From: Alphaproteobacteria bacterium
GTDB taxonomy: Bacteria; Pseudomonadota; Gammaproteobacteria; Burkholderiales; Burkholderiaceae_C
Reading direction: 5' to 3'
NCBI GenBank assembly: GCA_030054175.1
Contig: JASGCM010000009.1
Location: 62,001-126,000, forward strand
DNA: 64,000 nucleotides
A program made the position numbers and the translations under genes. The notes under the pieces were generated by a model that saw only the letters and a list, made by a program, of their open reading frames with translations, did no database searches and was not told the origin of the DNA. This document shows, in pieces, positions 8,856-17,327 of this stretch. How positions within the stretch are numbered: the stretch's first letter is position 1; every line of letters begins with the position of its first letter.

Positions 8856-9404
8856 ATGAGCACATTTCATTTGCCCTCCATTCGACGCATTGTGACGGGT
8901 GATGACGCGCAAGGCCGATCGCGCATCATCGAAGACGCCGCCTGTACCAGCGTGCGTACCGTCCCCGAGAGGCCCAATTACCGATCAGTGAATGTTTGGC
9001 GCACCACAGAAGCGCCGGTTCGAGTGGATGCCCCTGACACCATCGCCGAGCACCAAGGCATCTTGCCCCCCTCGGGTGGTGGCAGTATTTTGCGCATCAT
9101 CGACATCCCGCCCGAATCGAAGGACCCCGCAGAGCGCCAGCGCCAGATCAGCGCGATGTTCAAGGGCATGTTCTCCGATGCGCACCACGACCAGCGCGAT
9201 GGGGTACACCCCGGCATGCACAAGACCGACACCATCGATTACGCCATCGTCTTGCAAGGCGAAATCTATGCGTTGATGGATGAGGGCGAGACCTTGATGC
9301 GCGCTGGCGATGTGTTGATCCAACGTGGCACCAACCACGCTTGGGCGAACCGTTCTGACCAGATGGCACGCATTTGCTTTGTGCTGATGGACGGTCAACG
9401 CTGA
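8856..9404 (+). CDS. Cupin domain protein
   Basis: A 182-aa protein whose C-terminal half is a cupin_2 barrel: HPGMHKTDTIDYAIVLQGEI followed by GDVLIQRGTNHAWANRS gives the two cupin motifs, with a His/Asp/Glu metal site partly conserved. The N-terminal ~90 aa carry a conserved arginine-rich start (IRRIVTGDDAQGRS), typical of a widespread cupin subfamily found near catabolic genes. It may be an isomerase, a dioxygenase-like enzyme or a ligand sensor, and no reaction can be assigned. A GAGGAG Shine-Dalgarno at 8845-8850 supports the ATG at 8856 over an upstream in-frame start at 8784. Confidence 0.8.
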   Translation: MSTFHLPSIRRIVTGDDAQGRSRIIEDAACTSVRTVPERPNYRSVNVWRTTEAPVRVDAPDTIAEHQGILPPSGGGSILRIIDIPPESKDPAERQRQISAMFKGMFSDAHHDQRDGVHPGMHKTDTIDYAIVLQGEIYALMDEGETLMRAGDVLIQRGTNHAWANRSDQMARICFVLMDGQR

Positions 9405-9464
9405 GGCAGGTGGGATGAGATGTGTCGCCGGTTGACTTCTTTTCTGGCGTCCTGTCGCTGATGG

Positions 9465-11618
9465 TTGGGCTATGCTCTTTTGCTCTGGGGGCTGCTGGGC
9501 TCCCCTGTTTGGGCTCAGGACAGTTTGCACCAAGGCCCGGTACTTGACATTTGGGTGCAACGGGGCAATCAGATCTTGCCTGCTTACCGGGTGAACCGCC
9601 ACAGGGCGGGCGACACCGTGCAAGTGAGCGCCTTGGCCGTACCCCACGTCAGACAGATCCTTTTGATCGCTCTTGTCCAGCCCACCGGTCAAAAAATAGA
9701 GAGCGCCGCCTTCGAGGTCGATCAAGCCAACGTGACTGGTCCGGTGACCATCACCTCGGACGATCAGGTGCCGGTGATTATTCTGGCTCCGCAGCTCAGG
9801 AATTTATTTGGGCTCTACACCAGTTTTTCCGAGTCAGAAAATTTACTCAAGGAGGTGATACGCAGTGACCCGCAGCGCTTCATTGAGTTGCAAACCACAG
9901 ACTTGATCAACCGGGCCATTGCCACCATCGTTCAGTGGCTCGACGCCCAATTGCGTGGACGCAGCGCGGATGAGGCGGCCACGCGAGCTCGCTCGTTTGC
10001 CGAAAAATTTGGCGTCCGTGATATCAGCCCTGACTGCTTCAAAGGCGGCGTCATTCGAACCCAGTGCATCGCCATCGAAATGGTGACCAGCCGGGACTTT
10101 TTCATGCCATCCTCCGGTGTGCTCGATGAGGTTTCTGCTCAGGGTCGATCGCAAGACCTCAGCGGCTTTCTGGTCAACAACCTTCGCGTCATCTCACAGG
10201 CGCGCGACTACCTCAGCAACCGCTTTCGTGATCAATACGAATTCGCCCCATCTTTCGCACGTCCATTGAATGAAGGCATGTCCGTGCAATTGTTCTCGCC
10301 GGTGCGCAACCGCATGGGCAGCACCAAGACAGCCTATGTCTATGTGCCGGGTTGGTTCAGCGGACCGATTCCACAGTGGCTGACCAACGATGGATTCGCC
10401 GGTTGCTTGTATGCCGGTCGGGCGCGAGTCATGATCGAAGGTCGTCTTCCTCTGGCCCCATACTGGCACTCATTTCGCATCACCCTGTCTGATCCTGTGG
10501 ATGGAGGTGTGTTGGGGCATGTCGACGATGTGGGTTTCAACCCGACCCGTGAAGAAATCGTGTTTCAGCCACCTCGCTTGGACCCACAGCGCTGGCCCCG
10601 CTCTCAACAGGTCTTGGTGCAACTCAGCGGCATGTTTGGTTTCGAGCCCTGGGCCGATACCTCATTCCTGATGGATTTGCCATTGCGAGAGTTGCGCGCC
10701 GAACACATCCAAGGCTTGTCGGGGCTGAAGTCTGGATCCCAAGCCGACTTGGTCTTGCAAGCGCCTGCCCGTTCAGCGTGCTTGCAATCCACGCGATTGG
10801 TCTTGCCCGATGGTCGCTGGGTCCCTTCAGCCTCCGCTCAGCCTGAGCACTTCCAAGTGGATTTGAGTGACTTACCTGCGGGGACTGCGAGCTTTAGCCT
10901 CCTTCAGGTGGGTTTCCCCGAGGTCACTTTGACTTGGCCGGTTTTGTCTGCTGAGCCCACATTCACCAGAGCCCCCGGCCCCAATCCCTTGCTGGTCATT
11001 CCATCCGCCCAGGCCTGGCAATGGTCGATCGCTCTAGACGATATGTGGATGAGCGATGACTCGGCCTTCAGCCTGCGACTCAAGGCACTGCCCCCATTGG
11101 TGTTGCGGCAGCAGTCGCACGCTTTGCAGTGGCGCGTGACCACTACCTCTGGGGCCTTGCAGTCGGCACAAACGGTAGCGCTGATGCTCGATATGCGACA
11201 GCAAGAGTTGCGAACCCGAGAGCCAGTTCGGATGAGTCAGGTCCATTGGCCGGGCATCATCAACCCCATCGAATACCGGGTGCTGGATGCGCAGTCACGC
11301 CCACTCTCTCCCTGGCAAGCGTTGGGCAAAACCGTCATCACTTTACCGATCTTGCAAAAGTGGTCTTGCCACGTCGATGGCACTCGCTGGAGGGTGGCTG
11401 GTGATCGACTTGAATTGATCCGATCGGTGGAGTGGCTCGATGCTGGCGCAGCCAACCAATCCCCCGACCTCAAACCGGCTGTGTTTCAGGCTTGTCCGGA
11501 CGGCCTTTGCCTGACTGTGGAGCCGCCTGCGGCAGGGCAACGACTCGGTGTCCAATTGCATTGGGTCGATCAAAAAACTTTCGATCTGGCGGCGCCCGCG
11601 ACTTCGCCTTGCCCCTGA
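9465..11618 (+). CDS. Large exported protein of unknown function, with stop codon in apparent signal peptide
   Basis: I do not recognise this 717-aa protein. It begins with a hydrophobic stretch and a signal-peptidase-like site (GSPVWA-QD), then has no further membrane segments, so the mature protein should be periplasmic or secreted. It has few cysteines and alternates beta-rich stretches; a helical part lies around residues 120-240. The only in-frame start after the last stop is a TTG at 9465 without a Shine-Dalgarno. Just upstream, an ATG at 9420 with a GGTGGGA Shine-Dalgarno reads MCRRLTSFLASCR, then TGA at 9459, then continues in the same frame into the hydrophobic core. The gene may therefore carry a nonsense mutation, start weakly at TTG, or reflect a base error. 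It is convergent with the next gene, 16 bp away. Confidence 0.6.
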   Translation: MGYALLLWGLLGSPVWAQDSLHQGPVLDIWVQRGNQILPAYRVNRHRAGDTVQVSALAVPHVRQILLIALVQPTGQKIESAAFEVDQANVTGPVTITSDDQVPVIILAPQLRNLFGLYTSFSESENLLKEVIRSDPQRFIELQTTDLINRAIATIVQWLDAQLRGRSADEAATRARSFAEKFGVRDISPDCFKGGVIRTQCIAIEMVTSRDFFMPSSGVLDEVSAQGRSQDLSGFLVNNLRVISQARDYLSNRFRDQYEFAPSFARPLNEGMSVQLFSPVRNRMGSTKTAYVYVPGWFSGPIPQWLTNDGFAGCLYAGRARVMIEGRLPLAPYWHSFRITLSDPVDGGVLGHVDDVGFNPTREEIVFQPPRLDPQRWPRSQQVLVQLSGMFGFEPWADTSFLMDLPLRELRAEHIQGLSGLKSGSQADLVLQAPARSACLQSTRLVLPDGRWVPSASAQPEHFQVDLSDLPAGTASFSLLQVGFPEVTLTWPVLSAEPTFTRAPGPNPLLVIPSAQAWQWSIALDDMWMSDDSAFSLRLKALPPLVLRQQSHALQWRVTTTSGALQSAQTVALMLDMRQQELRTREPVRMSQVHWPGIINPIEYRVLDAQSRPLSPWQALGKTVITLPILQKWSCHVDGTRWRVAGDRLELIRSVEWLDAGAANQSPDLKPAVFQACPDGLCLTVEPPAAGQRLGVQLHWVDQKTFDLAAPATSPCP

Positions 11619-11634
11619 GGTGGTCGGCCCCCGT

Positions 11635-13269
11635 TCAGTGCTTGGCCGACCAACTCTTGGGGTCTGCCAAGTGCCAATGTCGCTCAAATGCAGGCCCCCC
11701 TGCAGCCAGATCGATGGGCCTGGCATCCACCAGGCTGCCTGCACTGATGCTCGGATAAAGGTCCGACAGAGGGCGACAATCGGTGGCGCCGACTCGACGC
11801 GTGATATGGCGCAGCGACACCTCGTTCGGCCCCTGAACACCGGTGGCTTCGAGCAATTCTTTCAAGGCATCCAGGGTGTGATGGTGGAAGTTTTTCACCC
11901 TCTGGGCTTTATCGGGCACCACCAAAGCCTTCTGGCGCACCGGGTCTTGCGTGGTCACCCCTGTGGGGCATTGCCCGGTATGACAGGTTTGTGCTTGGAT
12001 GCAGCCCAAGGCGAACATGAAACCACGCGCGCTATTGCACCAATCGGCGCCCATGGCCAAGGTCCGGGCGATGTCAAAGGCGCTGACAATCTTGCCACTG
12101 GCCCCCAACTTGATCTGGTCGCGCAAATTCAAGCCAACCAGGGTGTTGTGCACCAGCCGCAGACCTTCGATCATGGGCATGCCCATGTGATCGGAGAACT
12201 CCAGCGGTGCTGCGCCCGTCCCCCCCTCAGAGCCGTCAACGACGATGAAATCGGGAACGATTTGTGTGCTGACCATGGCTTTGGCGATGGCGAACCACTC
12301 CCAAGCATGACCTACGCAAAGTTTGAATCCGGTGGGTTTGCCGCCCGAGAGTTCACGCAAGCATTGAACGAATCGAAGCAAACCTTCCGGGTCCTGAAAT
12401 CTGCTGTGAGATGACGGCGAGACGCAGTCTTCACCCACAGCGACGCCGCGCGCTTCGGCGATTTCAGGTGTCACCTTCGGGCCCAGCAAGACCCCGCCAT
12501 GACCGGGTTTGGCGCCCTGACTGAGCTTGAGCTCGATCATCTTTACTTGGGGGTCAAGGGCATTGGCGGTGAACTTTTCTTCGCTGAAGGTGCCGTCGGG
12601 ATGGCGACAACCGAAATAGCCCGAACCGATTTCCCAAATCAGGTCACCGCCATGCACCCGGTGGTGTCTGGAAATCGAGCCCTCTCCGGTGTCATGGGCA
12701 AAGCCGCCCAGCTTCGCCCCCTGGTTGAGCGCCAATACGGCGTTCGCACTCAGTGCTCCAAAACTCATGGCCGAGACATTGAATAAGCTGATCTCATAGG
12801 GTTGGGTGCACTGCGCATTGCCGATGCGGATTCGAAAATTGGCGTGTGGCAAAGTGCTGGGGTTCATTGAGTGCGTGAGCCATTCGTAGCCTTCGGTGAG
12901 CACATCCATTTGCGTGCCAAATGGTCGTTTGTCAGATTGCCCTTTGGCACGGGCGTAGACCAATGAGCGCTGAGCGCGGGAAAAGGGCGCTGACTCGGTT
13001 TCGCTCTCAATGAAATATTGGCGAATTTCTGGTCGGATGTATTCCAGCAAGAACCGCAAATGACCAATGATGGGGTAATTGCGCAAAATCGCGTGGTGGC
13101 TCTGCCGCACATCCCTAATGCCCAGGGCCAGCAAAACCGCCCAAATCACCCAAGTCAGACCCCCTTGACCGGTCAGCAATAGCCAAAGGCTGTTGACCGC
13201 GAACAACAGAATCACCAGCAAAAAAGCGGTGTAACGGGCTGGATAAAACCTGTTGACGAATTCAAGCAT
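11635..13269 (-). CDS. FMN-binding glutamate synthase family protein, membrane-anchored
   Basis: A 544-aa protein with two hydrophobic segments at the N-terminus (about residues 14-50), followed by a full GltB-type TIM barrel. Signatures are NVSAMSFGALSANAVLALN, the glycine-rich GAKPGHGG motif, FIVVDGSEGGTGAAPLEFSD, and a 3Fe-4S cysteine set in CIQAQTCHTGQCPTGV. The glutaminase domain and large N-terminal parts of true glutamate synthase are absent, so it is a stand-alone FMN/Fe-S oxidoreductase whose reaction is unknown. It is transcribed divergently from the Bug receptor gene at 13379, with about 110 bp between them. Confidence 0.85.
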   Translation of the reverse strand: MLEFVNRFYPARYTAFLLVILLFAVNSLWLLLTGQGGLTWVIWAVLLALGIRDVRQSHHAILRNYPIIGHLRFLLEYIRPEIRQYFIESETESAPFSRAQRSLVYARAKGQSDKRPFGTQMDVLTEGYEWLTHSMNPSTLPHANFRIRIGNAQCTQPYEISLFNVSAMSFGALSANAVLALNQGAKLGGFAHDTGEGSISRHHRVHGGDLIWEIGSGYFGCRHPDGTFSEEKFTANALDPQVKMIELKLSQGAKPGHGGVLLGPKVTPEIAEARGVAVGEDCVSPSSHSRFQDPEGLLRFVQCLRELSGGKPTGFKLCVGHAWEWFAIAKAMVSTQIVPDFIVVDGSEGGTGAAPLEFSDHMGMPMIEGLRLVHNTLVGLNLRDQIKLGASGKIVSAFDIARTLAMGADWCNSARGFMFALGCIQAQTCHTGQCPTGVTTQDPVRQKALVVPDKAQRVKNFHHHTLDALKELLEATGVQGPNEVSLRHITRRVGATDCRPLSDLYPSISAGSLVDARPIDLAAGGPAFERHWHLADPKSWSAKH

Positions 13270-13378
13270 GCTGCGCTCTCCGGTGGTTCAGTCCTGTCGC
13301 AGGGGCGATTTACGCCCTGCACTGAGCCAGACTAACATGGCCCGGTACAGTGTCAATGCGGATTAAGGAGCACGGGTG

Positions 13379-14359
13379 ATGCAAAGAAGAACATGGTTGG
13401 GTGGCGCGGCTGCCTTGGCCGGTTGGTCAATGGCCTCATGGGTTCAGGCGCAAAGCTTTTCTGGTCGTACTCTTAAATTCATGGTGGGTTATCCGGTGGG
13501 GGGCGTGGCCGATTTCATCACCCGCACCACCACCGATGGTTTGGGCGCGACCTTGGGGGCCAATGTCGTGGTTGAAAACCGCCCCGGTGCAGCAGGCAAC
13601 ATCGCGGTCGATGCGGTCATGAAAGCCAGTCCCGATTCTGGAACTTTCGGCATGTTCGGAAATTTGCAAATCACCATGAACCCGCATGTGTCGCAATTGG
13701 CCTTGAAGGGGAGCGACCCACTGCGCGATTTGGTGCCGGTGATCGGCTTGGCCGACATGATCCTGATGTTGGCAGTCACCGCCCCCACGGGCATCAAAAC
13801 CCTGGATCAATTCATGCGTCAGGCCCGTGACAAAGGGCCTGACTTCCGCATCGGCATCGCTGGCATCGGTGCGCCGCACCACTTGGCCGTGTTGTTGCTG
13901 CAGAAAAACGCCGAACTCAACATGACCATGGTGCCTTACAAAGGCGGGCCTCCGATGATGGCCGACGCCGCTGGTGGCCATTTGGACGCGGTCATCACCA
14001 CCTTGCCGGTGGGCTCGCCCATGGTCGCGGCAGGCAAATTGAATTGGATCGCCACTGTTCCGGCAACGCCCATTCCCAGCCTACCCGGCCTGCCTTCTCT
14101 GGCCCAAGTGCTCAAAGGTGAGACAGTGCCTACGGGCAATGGCATTTATGCCCCGCCTGGCACACCGACCAGCGTCGCGCAAGAGATGCACAATGCCATG
14201 CGCCGCCAAATGGACCAGAGCGCCATCGTTGCCAAACTGCGCGCCAATGGTTTGGAGCCGGTCAGCGGTACCCGGGCCGAATTCGCAGCCAAGTTGCAGG
14301 CCGAATCGGTGTACATGAAAGACTTTTTAGCCAAAGTCAAAGTGGACTTTTCCAGTTGA
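13379..14359 (+). CDS. Bug family TTT substrate-binding protein
   Basis: A 326-aa extracytoplasmic solute receptor of the tripartite tricarboxylate transporter family. A signal peptide ending near WVQAQ is followed by the family opening FSGRTLKFMVGYPVGGVADF, then VVENRPGAAGNIAVDAV, and later VPYKGGPPMMADAAGGHLDAV, which are Bug ligand-site regions. It should bind a carboxylic acid in the periplasm. No TctA/TctB permease genes are nearby, which is usual for Bug proteins. AAGGAG lies 8 nt before the ATG at 13379; a GTG directly before it is also in frame. The next gene (LigJ-like) starts at its stop codon, suggesting that the ligand may be an aromatic-derived acid. Confidence 0.9.
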   Translation: MQRRTWLGGAAALAGWSMASWVQAQSFSGRTLKFMVGYPVGGVADFITRTTTDGLGATLGANVVVENRPGAAGNIAVDAVMKASPDSGTFGMFGNLQITMNPHVSQLALKGSDPLRDLVPVIGLADMILMLAVTAPTGIKTLDQFMRQARDKGPDFRIGIAGIGAPHHLAVLLLQKNAELNMTMVPYKGGPPMMADAAGGHLDAVITTLPVGSPMVAAGKLNWIATVPATPIPSLPGLPSLAQVLKGETVPTGNGIYAPPGTPTSVAQEMHNAMRRQMDQSAIVAKLRANGLEPVSGTRAEFAAKLQAESVYMKDFLAKVKVDFSS

Positions 14360-15381
14360 GCAACATGGTCATCGACATACACGGTCACTTCACCACCACC
14401 CCACCTCAGGTCTCTGAGTTTCGCGCTCGTCAAGTCGAGCAATTTCAACGTGACGGGACCATCTTGGGCGACCCGCCGACAGTCAGCGATGAAGAAATTC
14501 GGGCTGGTATCGAGCCCAATCAATTGGCTCGCATGAAAGAGCGTGGCGTCGATCTGACCCTGTTTTCACCCAAGGCGGTCGGCATGGACCACCATCAGGG
14601 CAATGAGGCCACGAATGTGATTTGGGCGCGCTACTCCAATGACCTGGTCGATCGCGTGTGCCGCATGTTCCCCTCTCATTTCGTCGGTGTGGGCCAGTTG
14701 CCCCAGGCCTGCGGTGTGCCGCCTCGTCAGGCCATGTTTGATGAATTGCGTCGGTGTGTTGAGGAGTTGGGCTTTGTTGGGGTCAACCTGAATCCCGATC
14801 CCACTGGCGGTCGCTGGAGCGACCCCCCGCTATGGGATAAAAACTGGTGGTATCCGCTGTATGAGCAACTGGTGCAATGGAGAGTGCCGGCCATGATTCA
14901 CGTCAGCGGCTCATGCAATCCGCATTTCAATGCTGTCGCCACCCATTACATCAATGGCGACACCACGGCATTTGTCCAATTCCTCACCTCAGATATTTTT
15001 AAAGATTTTCCCCAACTGAAGTTCATCTTGCCGCATGGCGGCGGCGCGGTGCCTTATCACTGGGGTCGTTACCGTGGCCTGGCGCAAGACATGGGCCTCC
15101 CCCCCCTGGAGGACAAGGTATTGGGCAATGTTTATTTCGATACCTGCGTGTATCACCAGCCTGGCATTGACTTGCTGCTGTCGGTTGTGCCCAGCAAAAA
15201 CATCTTGTTCGCTTCCGAGACCTTGGGTGCCGTCAATGGCATCGACCCAAGAACCGGGCACCATTACGACCACACCCGTCGCTACATCGACACCAGCCCA
15301 TCGGCTGCCGAGGTACAGCGCCTTCAGATCTATTCGGAAAACGCACAGGGCGTCTATCCGCGACTGCGTCCGCTGTGCTGA
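14356..15381 (+). CDS. ligJ: Amidohydrolase, 4-oxalomesaconate hydratase (LigJ)-like
   Basis: A 341-aa metal-dependent TIM-barrel hydrolase of the amidohydrolase-2 type. The family features are an N-terminal DIHGHF metal motif, LGFVGVNLNPDPTGGRW, AMIHVSGSCNPHFNA, ILPHGGGAVPYHWGRYRGLA, and SETLGAVNGIDPRTGHHYD. These match LigJ, which hydrates 4-oxalomesaconate in the gallate/protocatechuate 4,5-cleavage pathway. The related decarboxylases (ACMSD, LigW) share the fold but are less alike in these stretches. The start may be TTG 14356 (overlapping the Bug stop) or ATG 14365. The rest of that pathway is not in the window. The gene is followed by a palindromic repeat and a terminator. Confidence 0.82.
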   Translation: MSNMVIDIHGHFTTTPPQVSEFRARQVEQFQRDGTILGDPPTVSDEEIRAGIEPNQLARMKERGVDLTLFSPKAVGMDHHQGNEATNVIWARYSNDLVDRVCRMFPSHFVGVGQLPQACGVPPRQAMFDELRRCVEELGFVGVNLNPDPTGGRWSDPPLWDKNWWYPLYEQLVQWRVPAMIHVSGSCNPHFNAVATHYINGDTTAFVQFLTSDIFKDFPQLKFILPHGGGAVPYHWGRYRGLAQDMGLPPLEDKVLGNVYFDTCVYHQPGIDLLLSVVPSKNILFASETLGAVNGIDPRTGHHYDHTRRYIDTSPSAAEVQRLQIYSENAQGVYPRLRPLC

Positions 15382-15388
15382 CCCTGCT

Positions 15389-15441
15389 GAAATCGGGGTC
15401 ATGAAATTGGGGTCTGACCCCAATTTCGTGACCCCAATTTC
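15389..15441. repeat. GGGGTC palindromic repeat, locus A
   Basis: A 53-bp imperfect palindrome: 26-bp arms around a central T at 15415, with two mismatches between the arms. Each arm contains two copies of a GAAATTGGGGTC-type unit (the outermost with C in place of one T), facing their inverse GACCCCAATTTC. It lies 7 bp after the LigJ-like gene. Other members of the family are at 17.3, 42.7 and 44.0 kb. Confidence 0.93.
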
Positions 15442-15473
15442 GCTTCACCTCGGGTTCAGGTCGATCTCTTGTG

Positions 15474-15498
15474 AGCGGGTAGGCTCAAACCCGCTTTT
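15474..15498 (+). terminator. Rho-independent terminator after the LigJ-like gene
   Basis: A perfect 7-bp stem, AGCGGGT (15474-15480) with ACCCGCT (15489-15495), encloses an 8-nt loop and runs into TTTT. It would end transcription of the Bug/LigJ-like unit. The rest of the 190-bp gap holds the palindromic repeat and nothing else that I can identify. Confidence 0.6.
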
Positions 15499-15570
15499 CA
15501 TGCCGGTCGACGAGGGGCATGACATTGCGTCATGCATGGCAGCCCCAAAAATGAAAGGAAAGAGATTGTT

Positions 15571-16230
15571 TCAGGCGTGGTCTTGATCGAATTTCGCTAC
15601 CCAGTCAAAGCCCATGAGCTGCGAGAATGGTTGAAAATCATGCAGTGGAGTGGTCAAGCCGGCCGATGAGCCCTGCTGCTTGAATTGGGCATAGACCTGG
15701 CCAAAGGCGTGCGCTGCGGCCAGCATCGATGTCACCGGAAAGATCGCGATTCGGTACCCGATCTCGTGCAATTGCTTTTGCGAGAGCACAGGCGTTCGCC
15801 CTCCTTCGACCATATTCGCCAAGCAAGGCAAATCAAAGGACGAGCAAATGAGTCGCATCTCTTCCTCAGACTCCGGGCTTTCGACGAACAAAATGTCGGC
15901 ACCGGCGCGGGCATACTTCTCCGCACGCCTCAAGGCCTCATCCAGCCCCAGCGTGGTGCGGGCGTCGGTGCGGGCAATGATTAGAAAGTTGGGATCTTCG
16001 CGTGTTTCCACTGCGACACGGATTTTCGCGACCATGTCTTCGGCGGAGGCCACCCGACGACCCAACATATGCCCACACTTTTTGGGGAACTCTTGATCTT
16101 CCAATTGAATGGCACAGGCCCCGGCGCGTTCATACCCCCGAACGGTATGCATGACGTTGAGCAATCCTCCGTAGCCGGTGTCTCCATCGCAGATCAGTGG
16201 GGTCTGCGTGATTCTGTCTGCCATCCTCAT
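15571..16230 (-). pseudogene. Isocitrate lyase/PEP mutase superfamily protein, N-terminally truncated
   Basis: A 219-aa remnant or short form of the oxaloacetate decarboxylase / methylisocitrate lyase-like family (usually about 280-290 aa). Retained are the metal-binding LICDGDTGYGG, AIQLEDQ, the catalytic KKCGH in EFPKKCGHMLGRR, and FLIIARTDARTTLGLDEALRR. Missing are about 65 N-terminal residues, including the first beta strands and the TGYG-type loop. In-frame extension upstream meets a stop at 16258 after only nine more codons with no start. The neighbouring divergent gene starts at 16253, leaving 22 bp between the two genes, so the normal 5' part appears to have been lost in a rearrangement. 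It is probably non-functional, though a shortened enzyme cannot be excluded. Confidence 0.7.
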
Positions 16231-16252
16231 TGCATCCCGTATCGGAGTTCTG

Positions 16253-17254
16253 ATGAATCATCCTCGTATCCCCTTTGGGTTCAGCCGTCGCCGCTGGGCC
16301 ATCGGTGTCTTTTCCGCTGCTTTGGTTTGGATGGCGCCTGCCGCCTGGTCCCAAAGCTGGCCTGCAAAGCCCATCCGTCTGGTCGTGCCCTTTACTCCCG
16401 GTGGGGTCACCGACACCAGTGGTCGATTGGTGGCCGAACAGCTCGCCAAACGACTGGGTCAACAAGTGGTGGTCGACAACCGACCTGGTGCCTCTGGCAA
16501 CATAGGCACCCAAATGGTGGCCGCTGCCGAACCCGATGGTTACACCTTGTTATTGGGGTTTGATGGCACTTTGGTCATCAACCCGCATGTATTTCCCAGG
16601 GTGGGTTTTGACCCGGTTAAAGACCTGGCCCCCATCGGCAAGATCGGGGACGCCACTCTTATTTTGGTGGCTCATCCTCAGTTCAAAGCCAAATTCTTGC
16701 GTGAGGTGATCGATTTCTCCAAGGCAGACCCCCACGGTTTTTCCTACGGTACTTCGGGCACCGGTGGCACGCCCCACATCGCGGGTGAATTGCTGCGCCA
16801 GCGCACCGGCGCCAAACTCACGCACATTCCTTACAAGGGAGGCGGCCAGGCCATGACCGATGTGTTGGGTGGCAACATTCCTTTGGTCTACACGGCGGTG
16901 GCTGGAGCCAGTCCGCACGTCAAGGCCGGGCGTTTGCATCCAGTGGCGGTGAGCAGTGCCAAACGATCTGCTTCATTGCCTGATGTACCCACTTTCATCG
17001 AAAGCGGTTTGGGTGACTTTGACATCAGCTCCTGGGTGGGCTTGTTGGGTCCGGCCCGTTTGCCTAAAGCCATCACCGATCGGCTCAACACCGAGTTACA
17101 AGCGGTGCTCAATGACCCCGAGGTACGCGAAAAACTATCTGGCATGGGAATCGCTGCGACACCCGGAACGGCTCAGCAGTTCGGTGACCAAATCCGAAAT
17201 GACTTGGCCCGCTATGAGGGGGTCGTCAAGGTCGCAGGCATCAAACTGGAATAA
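16253..17254 (+). CDS. Bug family TTT substrate-binding protein (second copy)
   Basis: A 333-aa periplasmic solute receptor of the TTT family. The signal peptide has an RRR n-region and a cleavage site near AAWSQ. It is followed by SWPAKPIRLVVPFTPGGVTD, VVDNRPGASGNIGTQMV and HIPYKGGGQAMTDVLGG, all typical Bug motifs. It differs clearly from the Bug protein at 13379, so it is not a recent tandem duplicate. ATG 16253 has GGAG six nt upstream; the longer open frame from 16178 would overlap the truncated PEP-mutase-like gene. The gene ends 3 bp before palindromic repeat locus B. Confidence 0.9.
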   Translation: MNHPRIPFGFSRRRWAIGVFSAALVWMAPAAWSQSWPAKPIRLVVPFTPGGVTDTSGRLVAEQLAKRLGQQVVVDNRPGASGNIGTQMVAAAEPDGYTLLLGFDGTLVINPHVFPRVGFDPVKDLAPIGKIGDATLILVAHPQFKAKFLREVIDFSKADPHGFSYGTSGTGGTPHIAGELLRQRTGAKLTHIPYKGGGQAMTDVLGGNIPLVYTAVAGASPHVKAGRLHPVAVSSAKRSASLPDVPTFIESGLGDFDISSWVGLLGPARLPKAITDRLNTELQAVLNDPEVREKLSGMGIAATPGTAQQFGDQIRNDLARYEGVVKVAGIKLE

Positions 17255-17257
17255 GCA

Positions 17258-17327
17258 GAAATCGGGGTCTCAGACATTGGGGTCAAATAATTGGGGTCTG
17301 ACCCCAATTATTTGACCCCAATTATTT
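17258..17327. repeat. GGGGTC palindromic repeat, locus B
   Basis: Contains a perfect 47-bp inverted repeat at 17276-17322 (23-bp arms around a central T at 17299), plus an extra half unit on the left. There are three GGGGTC units facing two GACCCC units. The argH stop codon and last lysine codon (17322-17327) lie inside it. It separates the convergent Bug and argH genes. Confidence 0.95.

Noticed and set aside
11635..13269. True glutamate synthase large subunit
   Set aside because: Only the FMN/Fe-S synthase barrel is present, with an N-terminal membrane anchor and no glutaminase domain.
14356..15381. ACMSD or 5-carboxyvanillate decarboxylase
   Set aside because: Same fold, but the stretches SGSCNPHFNA and SETLGAVNGIDPRTGHHYD fit LigJ-type hydratases better.
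15389..15441. Palindromic repeats as ordinary Rho-independent terminators
   Set aside because: The stems are GC-cored, but the symmetric AATT flanks give no proper T-run, and locus A is followed by a separate normal terminator at 15474-15498. They may still affect termination.
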